From: Pseudoduganella violaceinigra DSM 15887
Lineage (GTDB): Bacteria; Pseudomonadota; Gammaproteobacteria; Burkholderiales; Burkholderiaceae_D
Direction of reading: 5' to 3'
NCBI RefSeq assembly: GCF_000425385.1
Contig: NZ_KE384359.1
Location: 175,406 to 239,405, forward strand
DNA length: 64,000 bases
Position 1 is the first letter of the stretch, and each line of letters opens with the position of its first letter. Position numbers and translations under genes: made by a program. The notes beneath the pieces were generated by a model. That model saw only the letters and a list, made by a program, of their open reading frames with translations. It had not been told where the DNA came from and made no database searches. Shown in pieces: positions 43,468-52,379 of the stretch.

Positions 43468-44049
43468 ATGGCAATCAAGAAGATCCTGTTTTTGACGGGC
43501 GATTTTGCGGAAGATTATGAAACCATGGTGCCGTTCCAGGCGCTGCAAATGGTTGGGCATACGGTGCACGCGGTGTGCCCCGGCAAAAAGGCGGGCGAGA
43601 AGATCAAGACCGCGATCCATGATTTTGAAGGCGACCAGACATATACCGAAAAGCCGGGCCACCAGTTCACCCTGAACGCGAGTTTCGACGAGGCGCGTGC
43701 GGCTGCCTACGATGCGCTGGTGATTGCGGGCGGGCGTGCGCCGGAATACCTGCGCCTTAATCCACGCGTGCTGGAAACCGTGCAGGAGTTCGCGAAAGCC
43801 GGCAAGCCGATTGCCGCGATCTGCCACGGCGCGCAAATCCTGACTGCGGCGGATGTCATCAGGGGCAAGCGCATTTCCGCCTATCCCGCATGCGCGCCGG
43901 AAGTGCGTTCGGCCGGCGGCGAATATGTGTCGGTGGAAATGGACCAGGCGGTCACGGACGGCAACTTCGTGACGGCGCCGGCATGGCCTGCGCATCCGCA
44001 ATGGATGGCGCAATTCCTCAAAGTGCTTGGGACCGAAATCAAGCCCTGA
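43468..44049 (+). CDS. DJ-1/PfpI-family protein
   Basis: 193 residues, one class I glutamine-amidotransferase-like domain. [20 protein letters not shown] at the start, [14 protein letters not shown] in the middle and the nucleophilic Cys in [11 protein letters not shown]. PfpI proteins include proteases, chaperones and deglycases; which applies here is not decidable. ATG at 43468 with AAGGAGA upstream. Convergent with the TetR gene. Confidence 0.92.
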   Translation: MAIKKILFLTGDFAEDYETMVPFQALQMVGHTVHAVCPGKKAGEKIKTAIHDFEGDQTYTEKPGHQFTLNASFDEARAAAYDALVIAGGRAPEYLRLNPRVLETVQEFAKAGKPIAAICHGAQILTAADVIRGKRISAYPACAPEVRSAGGEYVSVEMDQAVTDGNFVTAPAWPAHPQWMAQFLKVLGTEIKP

Positions 44050-44062
44050 TGTCGCGCCGAGC

Positions 44063-44644
44063 TTAATTGGTGCCCAGCAGCGCCAATGCCTGTTCGCGTG
44101 CGGCATCGCGCAGGCTTGCGCGTAAAGCGTCATCGTCCGTCGTTCTGGCCAGCAGCATGCCGCCCACGCATAGCGCCACGATAGCCTGGGCGCGCTTGCG
44201 GCCGTCGCTGACGTCTTTCAGCGCATTCTCGTACACGCAGGTCAGGTTGCGGATCAGATCCGTATAGGCGCGTTGCGGCGAAAGGCCGGCGCGCGCCACG
44301 TCGCCCGGCAGAGCGTAGAGCGGGCAGTGGTTGTCCACATCTTCCAGCACGCGGTCGCTCAGGTAAATGTTGAGCAGGCGGTACGCCAGCTCGCGCGAGT
44401 CGGCCGGCGGCGCGTCCGAAAGATCCTTACGGAAGGGATTGCAATGGGTGAAGCTGGCCACCGCGGCGGCATATAGCTCGCTCTTGCTATCAAAGTGGTT
44501 ATAGAAGCCGCCGCGCGTCAGGCCCGCTTCCGACATGATGGCTTCAATCGACACCTGCTCGAAGCCGTGCCGGTTGAAAAGCTTGCGTGCCGATTCGACG
44601 ATTTTTGCGCGGGTGCGCTCCTTATGCTCTGCGGTATAGGGCAT
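44063..44644 (-). CDS. TetR-family transcriptional repressor
   Basis: 193 residues. HTH at about 10-55 (RAKIVESARKLFNRHGFEQV, IMSEAGLTRGGFYNHF), ligand domain after. ATG at 44644 with AGGAGG upstream. It is divergent from a GST-like gene with a palindrome between them, so it probably represses that gene and itself, as NemR/AcrR-type regulators do for electrophile-handling neighbours. Confidence 0.93.
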   Translation of the reverse strand: MPYTAEHKERTRAKIVESARKLFNRHGFEQVSIEAIMSEAGLTRGGFYNHFDSKSELYAAAVASFTHCNPFRKDLSDAPPADSRELAYRLLNIYLSDRVLEDVDNHCPLYALPGDVARAGLSPQRAYTDLIRNLTCVYENALKDVSDGRKRAQAIVALCVGGMLLARTTDDDALRASLRDAAREQALALLGTN

Positions 44645-44685
44645 TACTGGTCCTCCTCGGTTCGCATTATGCGTCCGATTCAAAA

Positions 44686-44701
44686 TATGTTCTTGAACAT
44701 A
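44686..44701. promoter_or_regulatory. palindromic operator between tetR-like and GST genes
   Basis: TATGTTC-TT-GAACATA, perfect 7-bp arms, in the 116-bp divergent gap. TetR proteins bind this kind of symmetric site; the pairing with the adjacent regulator is inferred from position. Confidence 0.65.
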
Positions 44702-44760
44702 ATATGTAAGCCCGTAATCTGGCCGCATGTTTAACCCCACCACCCCTTAGGAGAGCAAAC

Positions 44761-45408
44761 ATGTACACCCTGATTACCCTGAGCGCCGTTCCCGATTTCG
44801 CTGTCGGCTATGTGCGCGACCTGCGCGTGCGTTGGACGCTGGAGGAAGCCGGCCAAGCGTATTCGGTGCGCACGGTCGGACCCGATGAGCAGAAGTCCGC
44901 CGCCTACCGCCGGCAGCAGCCCTTCGGCCAAGTGCCGGTACTGCTGGATGACGGGCTGTCCATCTTTGAATCGGGGGCGATCCTGCGCCACCTGGGCGAC
45001 AAGCTGGGATTGATGCCGAAAGACGCGCAGCAGCGCCAGTTGGCTGAAATGTGGCTGTACGCCGCCCTGAATTCAGTCGAACCGCATTTCGCCGCGCTCG
45101 CGGAGCTGGGCGTGTTCCATGCCGGCGAAGCGTGGGTCGAGGGGCGCAAGCCGGGACTGGAGGCGATGGCCCGGCGCCGCCTGGGCGACCTGGAAGCGTG
45201 GTTATCCGGCGCCGACTACCTGGCGGGCAGCTTCAGCGTAGCCGACATCATGATGACGAGCGTGCTGCGCCTGCTCGACTCCAGCGGCCTGAAAGACGAA
45301 TTCCCCGCTGTCAGCGCTTACCAGGCGCGCTGCACCGCCCGGCCGGCTTATCAAAGGGGGATGGCGGCCCAGGTGGCCCAGTATGCGAAAGAACCGGCTG
45401 CGGCCTGA
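44761..45408 (+). CDS. glutathione S-transferase family protein
   Basis: 215 residues. Thioredoxin-like N-terminal domain (LRVRWTLEEAG, PFGQVPVLLDDGLSIFESGAIL, with the SNAIL/TRAIL-like Glu-Ser pair) and an all-helical C-terminal domain (FSVADIMMTSVLRL). Conjugates glutathione to electrophiles or acts as a peroxidase. ATG at 44761 with AGGAG upstream. Divergent from the TetR gene. Stop is 2 bp from that of the convergent GNAT gene. Confidence 0.92.
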   Translation: MYTLITLSAVPDFAVGYVRDLRVRWTLEEAGQAYSVRTVGPDEQKSAAYRRQQPFGQVPVLLDDGLSIFESGAILRHLGDKLGLMPKDAQQRQLAEMWLYAALNSVEPHFAALAELGVFHAGEAWVEGRKPGLEAMARRRLGDLEAWLSGADYLAGSFSVADIMMTSVLRLLDSSGLKDEFPAVSAYQARCTARPAYQRGMAAQVAQYAKEPAAA

Positions 45409-45410
45409 CG

Positions 45411-45893
45411 CTATCCGCGCGCCAGCAGCGCGATGTCGTCGTCCTGCAGGCGGTGGACGATGAGTTCATTTAGCTGCCGGGCGCCGATGCTTTCGTAAAA
45501 ACGCAGCGCGGCGGCATTGCCGCGCTGCGCCCACCATTCGAAACGGGCGCATCCCCTCTCAACGGCAATGCCGGCGATATGCACCATCAGGGCCTTGCCG
45601 TGGCCGGCGCCCTGGAATTGCGGCCGCACGAACAGATCGTCCAGGTGCAGGCCGCGCCGCCCGGTCGTGGTGGCGAACGATTCATAGAATACCGCGAAGG
45701 CGGCTGGGTGGCCGTCCACCTCGCCGACCAGCGCTTCGGCGGCGGGATGCGGGTCGAACAGGCTGGCGCGCAGCGCCTCCCAGCTGACGGTGACACCATA
45801 AGGAAAGTCTTCGGCCTCGGCCAGTTCATGGATCAGGCTTAGCAGCAGGGGCACGTCAGCAATATTTGCAGGGCGAATAGATAAAGTGTTCAT
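45411..45893 (-). CDS. GNAT-family N-acetyltransferase
   Basis: 160 residues. Single GNAT domain with acetyl-CoA loop LFVRPQFQGAGHGKALM and the C-terminal RFEWWAQRGNAAALRFYESIGA. ATG at 45893; the start is fixed by the family N-terminus (TLSIRPANIADVPLLLSL). Resembles diamine acetyltransferase-like enzymes; substrate unknown. TTGAC-N4-GTCAA lies immediately upstream. Confidence 0.9.
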   Translation of the reverse strand: MNTLSIRPANIADVPLLLSLIHELAEAEDFPYGVTVSWEALRASLFDPHPAAEALVGEVDGHPAAFAVFYESFATTTGRRGLHLDDLFVRPQFQGAGHGKALMVHIAGIAVERGCARFEWWAQRGNAAALRFYESIGARQLNELIVHRLQDDDIALLARG

Positions 45894-46197
45894 GCACTTG
45901 ACCTGAGTCAATTCTTTTTTGATCGTTAGTCCGTAGAGTCCTGCTCTGGAATAGCACAGAGTAGAAGTATTGAAACATGGGTAGCGGTCATGATGTAAAA
46001 GACGCGGCAAACAGCCGGCGTCGATTCATGGGTAAGAGCGCGGCGCCGGGCTCGGGCGCACCACGCCTGAAATATACCACCGGCGACACGCACCACGTCC
46101 ACGGCAGCTGCAAGGACGGCACCCCAGGCCTGCGCACCATGCGCATAACGATTCCATGCGCTGAACCATTTACCCACCAACCAAGAGGAAGACAACC
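45894..46197. promoter_or_regulatory. intergenic region with CRP/FNR-type palindrome
   Basis: 304 bp without a gene. TTGACCTGAGTCAA (45898-45911) is a CRP/FNR-type inverted repeat next to the GNAT start. The rest serves as upstream region of the cytochrome gene; one 74-codon reading frame here has no family features and overlaps nothing conserved. Confidence 0.45.
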
Positions 46198-46503
46198 ATG
46201 AAAGCATCTCTGATGATTGCCATCGCCGCCGCCATCCTGGCGCCGGCAGCCATGGCGGGCGCGCCCGCCGCCAACGGCGAAAAGATCTACACGGCCAACT
46301 GCGCATCCTGCCACAGTGCTGGCGTGCTGGGCGCGCCGAAGTTCGGCGACAAGGTGGCGTGGGCCCCGCGCGTCAAGCAAGGCAAGGAAGTGCTCTACAC
46401 CCACGGCTTGAACGGCTTCAAGATGATGCCTCCGAAAGGCGGCAATCCGGGCCTGAAGGACGATGAGGTGAAGGCCGCCATCGACTACATGGCCAAGAGC
46501 TGA
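46198..46503 (+). CDS. c5-type periplasmic cytochrome c
   Basis: 101 residues. Signal peptide about 1-21 (APAAMAGAPA), then the haem motif CASCH near 37 and an axial methionine in FKMMPPKGG. Single-haem class I electron carrier of the c5 subtype, usually serving terminal oxidases or nitrogen-oxide reductases. ATG at 46198 with GAGGAAG upstream. Confidence 0.92.
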   Translation: MKASLMIAIAAAILAPAAMAGAPAANGEKIYTANCASCHSAGVLGAPKFGDKVAWAPRVKQGKEVLYTHGLNGFKMMPPKGGNPGLKDDEVKAAIDYMAKS

Positions 46504-46790
46504 GCATGAGCCGCCGGCAGTTGTTGGCGTGCGCCGTGCCGCCGCCGCTGCTGGCGGCATGCACGGGCAGACGCTGGACCTGGTGGCATCGGTCAGCATC
46601 ATCACCTCCGGCGGTGCCGACGCGGGCTTGCGCTCGGACGGCAATGCCAAGCCGCTCGTTGTGGTCGGCCCGCAGGGCTGATGCGAGATGGCACGGCGCC
46701 TGGACCTGAAACAGGCTATGCTGATCGACGCGCAGTGCGTCGTGTATGCGATGCCGGCCATGATGGCGCGCACTGACCAGGGACGTAATT
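46504..46790 (+). other. no intact gene; possible decayed coding sequence
   Basis: 287 bp with two short frames of coding-like composition: about 40 codons at 46559-46681 (LVASVSIITSGGADAGLRSD) and a following segment reading EMARRLDLKQAMLIDAQCVV then YAMPAMMART. They are in different frames and neither has a ribosome site. Probably a degraded gene; I cannot name the family. Confidence 0.35.
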
Positions 46791-47102
46791 ATGGGGAATC
46801 TGTACGAGGATGCACTGCCGCCCACAACGGGTGAGCGTTTCGATACGCTGCTGTCGCACCAGGGGCTGGTGATCGAGCGCATCGTCAGCACGTCGAAGAT
46901 CGCGTCGCAGGAGTACGTCCAGGAGCAGGACGAATGGGTCGTTCTGCTGACCGGCGAGGCGCAGCTGGATGTGGCCGGGCGACGGGTGGCGCTGCGGGCC
47001 GGCGATTACCTGTTCCTGCCGGCGCGCACGCCGCATACCGTGCTCAAGGTTTCCGACAAGGCGATGTGGCTGGCGGTCCACTTGCACGGCCGCGCGGCGT
47101 GA
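46791..47102 (+). CDS. cupin-domain protein
   Basis: 103 residues, one cupin barrel: EWVVLLTGEAQLDVAGRRVA (motif 1) and LRAGDYLFLPARTPHTVLKV (motif 2, metal-ligand His). Motif 1 lacks the usual HxH. Small stand-alone cupins bind metals or small ligands; function unknown. ATG at 46791, weak ribosome site. Confidence 0.85.
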   Translation: MGNLYEDALPPTTGERFDTLLSHQGLVIERIVSTSKIASQEYVQEQDEWVVLLTGEAQLDVAGRRVALRAGDYLFLPARTPHTVLKVSDKAMWLAVHLHGRAA

Positions 47103-47169
47103 CAAAGTGTGCATCTTTTGCCGCTGATGTCCTGCTACCCTTGCGTATCTTTTTTTCGGAGCCGGGGCA

Positions 47170-47745
47170 ATGCAGCCAGCACAGCGGGAAGCGATCGAGG
47201 AATTTTGGCAGAACACGGCGCATTGCGACCATTGCGTGCAGGTGTACGAGAACGACAGCGCCTTTCTTGATGCGCTGGAAGGCTTTGTCATGGCGGGCTT
47301 TCGCCAGGGCGATGCGGTAATCGTCATCGCCACGCCGGAGCACCGGGAAGCGCTGGACCGGCGCATCGAACGTAACGGCATCGACTCGGCGGCAGCCGCG
47401 GAGCGCGGCCAGTATATCGTGCGCGATGCCCGCGCCAGCCTGGCCAGGTTCATGTTCGACGGCTGGCCGGCCGAGGCGCGTTTCCATGCGATGGTGGAGG
47501 AACTGCTCGCCAAGGCACGCGAGCGGCATCCGACGGTGCGCGCGTTCGGCGAGATGGTGGCCCTGCTGTGGGAGGAAAAGCTGTACCGCGCGACCATGCG
47601 CCTGGAACATATGTGGACCGGGCTGTGCCAGCGCGAATCCTTCCCCCTGTTCTGCGCCTATCCCAAAGCCGGTTTCGAAACCGGCGACGCGCCCCCCTTC
47701 CGCGAGGTTTGCGACGCCCATACGAGGATCCTGCCCCCGCTATAA
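47170..47745 (+). CDS. MEDS-domain (DcmR-type sensory) protein
   Basis: 191 residues. The MEDS fold (methanogen/methylotroph DcmR sensory domain) is suggested by CVQVYENDSAFLDALEGFVM, FRQGDAVIVIATPEHREALD and LYRATMRLEHMW. Such domains accompany histidine kinases or anti-sigma networks and sense small carbon compounds or redox state; no kinase is adjacent here. The MEDS label is from the pattern of conserved blocks and is reasonably, not fully, secure. ATG at 47170 after CGGAG. Confidence 0.78.
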   Translation: MQPAQREAIEEFWQNTAHCDHCVQVYENDSAFLDALEGFVMAGFRQGDAVIVIATPEHREALDRRIERNGIDSAAAAERGQYIVRDARASLARFMFDGWPAEARFHAMVEELLAKARERHPTVRAFGEMVALLWEEKLYRATMRLEHMWTGLCQRESFPLFCAYPKAGFETGDAPPFREVCDAHTRILPPL

Positions 47746-47752
47746 TGGGACG

Positions 47753-48121
47753 ATGAAAATCGTCCTGGTCACTCTCGGCTTCCTGTTCCTGGTCCTCGCG
47801 GTCCTGGGCGTGTTTCTGCCGCTGCTGCCCACCACACCCTTCCTGCTGCTGGCGTCGGCCTGCTTCGCCCGCAGTTCGGACAAAATGCATAACTGGTTGC
47901 GCAATCACGGCCGCTTTGGCCGCTACCTGCGCGACTATGAAGATGGCCGCGGCATCCCCTTGCGTGGCAAGGTGCTGGCCATGGCCATGATGTGGCCTTC
48001 GATGATCTATTCGATGTACCGCGTGCCCTTCCTTGCGTTGAAGGCCATGCTGTTCCTGATTGCCTGCGGCGTGACGGTCTACCTGCTGCGCCTGCCCACT
48101 TCCCGCCCGCTGGATGAATAA
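47753..48121 (+). CDS. YbaN-family (DUF454) inner-membrane protein
   Basis: 122 residues. Two or three TM helices (about 3-40 and 80-115). The family block GVFLPLLPTTPFLLLASACFARSS is intact, followed by NWLRNHGRFGRYLRDYEDG. ATG at 47753, 8 nt after the previous stop. Its end overlaps the next gene's start by 8 nt. YbaN function is unknown. Confidence 0.9.
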   Translation: MKIVLVTLGFLFLVLAVLGVFLPLLPTTPFLLLASACFARSSDKMHNWLRNHGRFGRYLRDYEDGRGIPLRGKVLAMAMMWPSMIYSMYRVPFLALKAMLFLIACGVTVYLLRLPTSRPLDE

Positions 48122-50009
48122 GAAACCCCTGCTTGCCGTTGCCGCCGCCGCGCTGCTGCTGTCCACTACCGCCTATGCGGCCACCTGGGAGGTGCTGGCC
48201 GGCGCGCCGCTCGCCCTGCATCCCGGGCGTCTGGAGACGCCGCGCGGTATCGCCGTGGGCAGCGACGACGCGGTCTATTTCACGGACGGCGCCAAGGTAA
48301 GGGTGCTGCGGCCGGACGGCGCGCTGGCAACGCTGCCGGGACGCTTCATTGCCCCTGCCGGTCTGGCCGTGGGCGGCGACGGTACCGTGTATGTCGCCGA
48401 TGCCGGCAACCACGCGGTGAAATCGATTTCCCCGGCGGGCGAGGTGCGCACTGTGGCCGGGCAGGCCGGTACGGCGGGGCGCAACGACGGCAAGGGCATC
48501 GCGGCGCGCTTCGACCATCCGGCCGGGCTGGCGCTCGACGCTGGCGGCAGCCTGCTGGTGGCCGACGCCGGCAACAGCGCGCTGCGCCGGATCGCGGCCG
48601 ACGGCGTAGTCAGTACGGTGGCCCAGCGCCTGCCCCTGCAGCCGCAAGGCGTGGCTATCGACGCCCGTGGCGGCGTGCTGGTGCACGACGCGGCAGGTGC
48701 GCTGCGCATCGAGGCGGATGGGACCTGGCAGGCACTCGATGCGCAGGGCGGTGGCGCCTCCGGTGCGGCTGAATCGCCCGCCGGGGCGGCCGAGGGATGC
48801 CCGCGCGGCAAATGCCTGCGCCGCTACCTCGCGCCCAGCATGCCGACGCTGACAGCCGCGCGCCCGGCGCCGGCCGGCCAGATGGCGGCCGACTCCCAGG
48901 GGCGCTTGCTGGCGACAGTTCCCGCCGCCGGCAGCATTTACCGGATCGAAGCCAATGGCATGATCGCGCCCCTGCTGGGGCCCGGCGACGTGACGGGCGA
49001 GCTGTCCGGCGCGGCGCGCGACAAGCAAGGCAAGCTGTATCTCATGCTGGCCGAGCGCCAGCTCGCGGCCAGTTGGGATGCCGCCGGCAGGCTGCAGCCG
49101 TTTCCCCTGCAGTACGCCGCCTCGCTGAACCGCGACGGCCCGGCGCTGCAGGCGCGCTTCGGCGATATCACCCAGTTGGCGGTCGGCCGCGACGGGGGGC
49201 TGTATGTGCTGGACGGCGACCAGCTGCGCCGCATCGACAAGGACGGCACGGTGCGCACCCTGCTGGAGGAAGGGGGCTTCCGCAAGCTGCGCGAATCGCG
49301 TACGGCGGCCCAGGTGGACCTGCACGGCTCGATGGCGGCCCGGCCCAGCACCGGTGTCTTCGTGACGGCCAACGGCGCACTGGCCGGCGTCAGCGCGGAA
49401 GGCATGATTTCCCTGGTCAGCGGACCGCCCGGCATGGCGCCCGACCAGGGCGGCTTGGTCCCTGCCTTGAAGCGGGTCTGGTCTTATGTCACCCAGGACA
49501 CCGAGCCCTTCATGCTGCCCGGCCTGGGGCAGCACCGCATGGCCGCCGACGCCACCGGCCAGGCCTGGTACTGCGCCGACAATGTGCTGTGGCGTATCCG
49601 CCCGCGCGGGCTGGCGCGCAAGATCGAGCTGCAGGGCGGCGACGGTTGCGGCGATGTGGTGGTGGCGCCGAGCGACGAAGTCTTCATGCTGCATGGCCAC
49701 TACCTGACCCGGGTCGGCTCCGACGGCTCGCAATGGCTGGCGGCCGGCAGCCGTGAACGCAAAGGCAGCAGCGACGGCACGGGTTTGCTGGCGCGCTTTC
49801 GGACGATCACGCATGCCGCAGCGGATGCCGGCAACAATATCTACCTGCTCGACGATGGGCAATTGCGTAAGATGTCTGCGACCGGCGAAGTGAGCAGCGA
49901 CGGCCTGGACCTGCCGGCATCAGCCGGCAGGCTGCGCGCCCTTGCCGTGGACAAGAAGGGGACACTCTACGTCGCCACGCAACGCTCGATTCTGCAACGG
50001 AAACAGTGA
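48114..50009 (+). CDS. secreted NHL-repeat protein
   Basis: 631 residues. Signal peptide about 1-22 (LLLSTTAYAATW). Repeated NHL units: LETPRGIAVGSDDAVYFTDG, FIAPAGLAVGGDGTVYVADA, FDHPAGLALDAGGSLLVADA, and degenerate repeats to the C-terminus, giving one or two beta-propellers. Four cysteines lie in the second half. NHL propellers bind carbohydrate, protein or nucleic acid partners, or are lyases; no active-site residues stand out. Overlaps ybaN by 8 nt, so translationally coupled. Confidence 0.85.
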   Translation: MNKKPLLAVAAAALLLSTTAYAATWEVLAGAPLALHPGRLETPRGIAVGSDDAVYFTDGAKVRVLRPDGALATLPGRFIAPAGLAVGGDGTVYVADAGNHAVKSISPAGEVRTVAGQAGTAGRNDGKGIAARFDHPAGLALDAGGSLLVADAGNSALRRIAADGVVSTVAQRLPLQPQGVAIDARGGVLVHDAAGALRIEADGTWQALDAQGGGASGAAESPAGAAEGCPRGKCLRRYLAPSMPTLTAARPAPAGQMAADSQGRLLATVPAAGSIYRIEANGMIAPLLGPGDVTGELSGAARDKQGKLYLMLAERQLAASWDAAGRLQPFPLQYAASLNRDGPALQARFGDITQLAVGRDGGLYVLDGDQLRRIDKDGTVRTLLEEGGFRKLRESRTAAQVDLHGSMAARPSTGVFVTANGALAGVSAEGMISLVSGPPGMAPDQGGLVPALKRVWSYVTQDTEPFMLPGLGQHRMAADATGQAWYCADNVLWRIRPRGLARKIELQGGDGCGDVVVAPSDEVFMLHGHYLTRVGSDGSQWLAAGSRERKGSSDGTGLLARFRTITHAAADAGNNIYLLDDGQLRKMSATGEVSSDGLDLPASAGRLRALAVDKKGTLYVATQRSILQRKQ

Positions 50010-50153
50010 GGGCTGCGCAACGGTGGCAAGGTTTGCGGAAAATCAATGATTTACGGCAAGTACCTTAAGGAATATACTTAACTAAAATGCAAAATAAGCA
50101 GCTGCTGTAAAACTCGCGTGTCAACGACAACCACAGTTTTGGAGGAGTGTATT

Positions 50154-50945
50154 TTGGAAAAGTATCAAACAGAAATGTATTTGCCCTCGCCGTCGTGCTT
50201 GGGGGTGAAAACAGGTTTCAGGAATGGCCGGAATGTCGCGGAAGGCTACCAGCGTGGCTGGGGGCTTCAGTTTGGCGATGTGCGGGAAAAGATACTGGGC
50301 GACGCCCTGTATCAGGATGCGATTGCGATCGCCGGCGATCGGACGATCATGTCCGAGGCCAACCGCATGAACATTTACTTGATCATGCGGTTTTTCATGG
50401 GAAGTCTGCCGCATGGCCATATCATCGAATACGGTTCCTATCGCGGCGGCAACGCAATCTTCATGGCCTACGTGGCGAAGCACCTCTTCCCGGATGTCAG
50501 GATTTACGCCCTCGACACCTATGCCGGCATGCCTGCGACCGATAAGGATATCGACGCTCATAGCCGCGGCGATTTTTCCGACAATGATTTCGATAGCCTT
50601 CGGGCAAGGGTTGAAGAACTCGGGCTGGACAATCTTGTATTGGTACGCGGGCTGTTCGAAGAAACCAGCGCAAAAGTCATGGGCGAGGCACGGCAGGTCG
50701 CCTTGGCGCATATCGATTGCGATATTGCGTCCGCAGTCAGATTCTCCTACGACGCAGTCAAGCCGAATATGGTCGACGGCGGGTATGTGGTGTTCGACGA
50801 TGCCGCTGTCTCTTCCTGCATCGGTGCGACCGAGGCGGTGGAAGACCTGCTGATTCGGCGCGACGGCTTGAATTCGGAGCAGATCTGGCCGCATTTCGTC
50901 TTCCGCCTGTTTAAGGGCGATGCTGCATCTGCAGTAAGCCGATAA
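50154..50945 (+). CDS. TylF/MycF-family O-methyltransferase-like protein
   Basis: 263 residues from a TTG at 50154, chosen because GGAGGAG (50141-50147) sits 6 nt before it; a GTG at 50118 lacks such a site. SAM-binding loop IIEYGSYRGGNAIFMAYVAK, metal/SAM aspartates in YALDTYAGMP, and IDCDIASAVRFSYDAVKPNM with GGYVVFDDAA, the TylF-type metal site. TylF/MycF enzymes methylate sugar hydroxyls of secondary metabolites. Composition is visibly less GC-rich than flanking genes, suggesting transfer. Its 3' end overlaps the convergent GMC gene by 199 bp. Confidence 0.85.
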   Translation: MEKYQTEMYLPSPSCLGVKTGFRNGRNVAEGYQRGWGLQFGDVREKILGDALYQDAIAIAGDRTIMSEANRMNIYLIMRFFMGSLPHGHIIEYGSYRGGNAIFMAYVAKHLFPDVRIYALDTYAGMPATDKDIDAHSRGDFSDNDFDSLRARVEELGLDNLVLVRGLFEETSAKVMGEARQVALAHIDCDIASAVRFSYDAVKPNMVDGGYVVFDDAAVSSCIGATEAVEDLLIRRDGLNSEQIWPHFVFRLFKGDAASAVSR

Positions 50946-52264
50946 CGGGCGTCGCCCAGCAGGTATCCCAGGCGCTTGCCAAGCGCCAGCAGGGTGAGCG
51001 TGGGCGGCATGCCCCAGGGCGCCGGCAGTACCGACGCGTCGCAGACATACAGGCCTGGCGTGGCGCTGCGCAAATCGCTGTCCACGGCGGCCGGCCCACC
51101 GCCGCCCACCGCCAGTGCGCCGCCCGGGTGGGCGGCGAAATGCCAGCTCTTGAAAACATGGCGTGCGCCGGCTTGCGACAGAATGTTCCGCGCCAGGCCG
51201 ACGCCGCGCTGGAACCGCTCGCGGTCGTCCGGCTGCAGCGTCTTGTCGGCCCAGCGCGGGCCGATGCCGCCGCCGGCCTGGTCGCGTATCTTGACCATGA
51301 TACTGAGCGTGCGGCGATGCGCGAACAGACGGTCGACGCGGCCCACCTGCAGGGCAAAGGCCTGGTACATGGGCTTGGGCAAGGTGAGGTCGGAAAACCA
51401 CAGGCCGTCCCCGGGCAGGGCCATACCGGCGGCCATCGGCACTTCGGCGCCGCCCGCGATATCGTCCACCGTTCCCATCACCGCCACCACCGGATCGCTG
51501 AAAAAGGGCAGGCTGCGCGGCGCCAGTCCCGACGCATGCAGCAGGCGCGGGCTGCCGATGCCGCCGCCGGCCAGCACCACCGTGGGCGCGCGTGCGCTGC
51601 GCAGTGCGCCGCCGTGCAGGTACTCGACGCCGGCCGCGCGGCCTTGCTCCAGCAGCACGCGGGTGGCGCGCGCGCAGTCGAGCAGATGGGCGCCGTGCAG
51701 GCGGGCCTCGTCCAGCAGGTCGCGCGCGCTCCATTTGGCGCCGAAGGGACAGCCGTAGACGCAGCGCCAGCAGCCGGTGCGGCAGACGGCGGGGCGGATC
51801 ATCTTGTCCAGTTTGTGCCATGGAAGCCCGGCAGCCAGCGCGGCCTGCATGATGCGCCGCGCCATGGGGCCGAGCAAGCTGTCGGGCAAGGGGCCGATCG
51901 GCAGCTCGGCGCGGCATGCCGCCAGGGCCGGGGCCAGGTCGATGCCCAGGGCCGTAAAGCGCTCCAGCGGCGGCGTCGCAGCGGTGGCGAAATTGATGGC
52001 CGAGCTGCCGCCGGCCGTCAGCCCGCGCACCAGCAGCGAGGCATCGCGATGGAAAAAAGCGCCTTTGCCGGGAATCGCGCCGATGCTGGCCATGTGCGCC
52101 AGCGTGCCCCTGAGCGGGGCTGCGCTGCCCTGTTCCAGCACCAGCACGCGCTGCCCTTGCCGGGCCAGGGACTGGGCGACGCTGGCGCCGCCGGGACCGC
52201 TGCCGACGACGATCACGTCATAGCGCTGCAAGGCGGGGGAGGGCAGGGAATCCTGGTTCGGCAT
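50747..52264 (-). CDS. GMC-family FAD-dependent oxidoreductase
   Basis: 505 residues as read to the first stop. FAD fold VIVVGSGPGGASVAQSLARQ, the substrate-domain block GGSSAINFATAATPP, a cysteine-rich CRTGCWRCVYGCPFGAKW typical of glucose-methanol-choline oxidases of the long-chain-alcohol / cholesterol-oxidase branch, and the C-terminal SWHFAAHPGGALAVGGGGPA and YVCDASVLPAPWGMPP signatures. Family homologues would be expected to end near LALGKRLGYLLGD; the last about 70 residues are antisense to the methyltransferase gene and look like read-through after a lost stop. ATG at 52264. Confidence 0.87.
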   Translation of the reverse strand: MPNQDSLPSPALQRYDVIVVGSGPGGASVAQSLARQGQRVLVLEQGSAAPLRGTLAHMASIGAIPGKGAFFHRDASLLVRGLTAGGSSAINFATAATPPLERFTALGIDLAPALAACRAELPIGPLPDSLLGPMARRIMQAALAAGLPWHKLDKMIRPAVCRTGCWRCVYGCPFGAKWSARDLLDEARLHGAHLLDCARATRVLLEQGRAAGVEYLHGGALRSARAPTVVLAGGGIGSPRLLHASGLAPRSLPFFSDPVVAVMGTVDDIAGGAEVPMAAGMALPGDGLWFSDLTLPKPMYQAFALQVGRVDRLFAHRRTLSIMVKIRDQAGGGIGPRWADKTLQPDDRERFQRGVGLARNILSQAGARHVFKSWHFAAHPGGALAVGGGGPAAVDSDLRSATPGLYVCDASVLPAPWGMPPTLTLLALGKRLGYLLGDARYRLTADAASPLNRRKTKCGQICSEFKPSRRISRSSTASVAPMQEETAASSNTTYPPSTIFGLTAS

Positions 52265-52379
52265 GCGTCAACAATGGTCGACGATGTCTGGCCTGTCAAT
52301 CGAAATGTGAACATGCCGCGCAGTGAGATGCGCGGCACGAAAAGGCACGAAAAGGCACAAAAAGGTGGGGAAAGGCGGA

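Noticed and set aside
45977-46201. A 74-residue protein upstream of the cytochrome gene
   Set aside because: No ribosome site or conserved features, and it runs into the cytochrome start; treated as non-coding.
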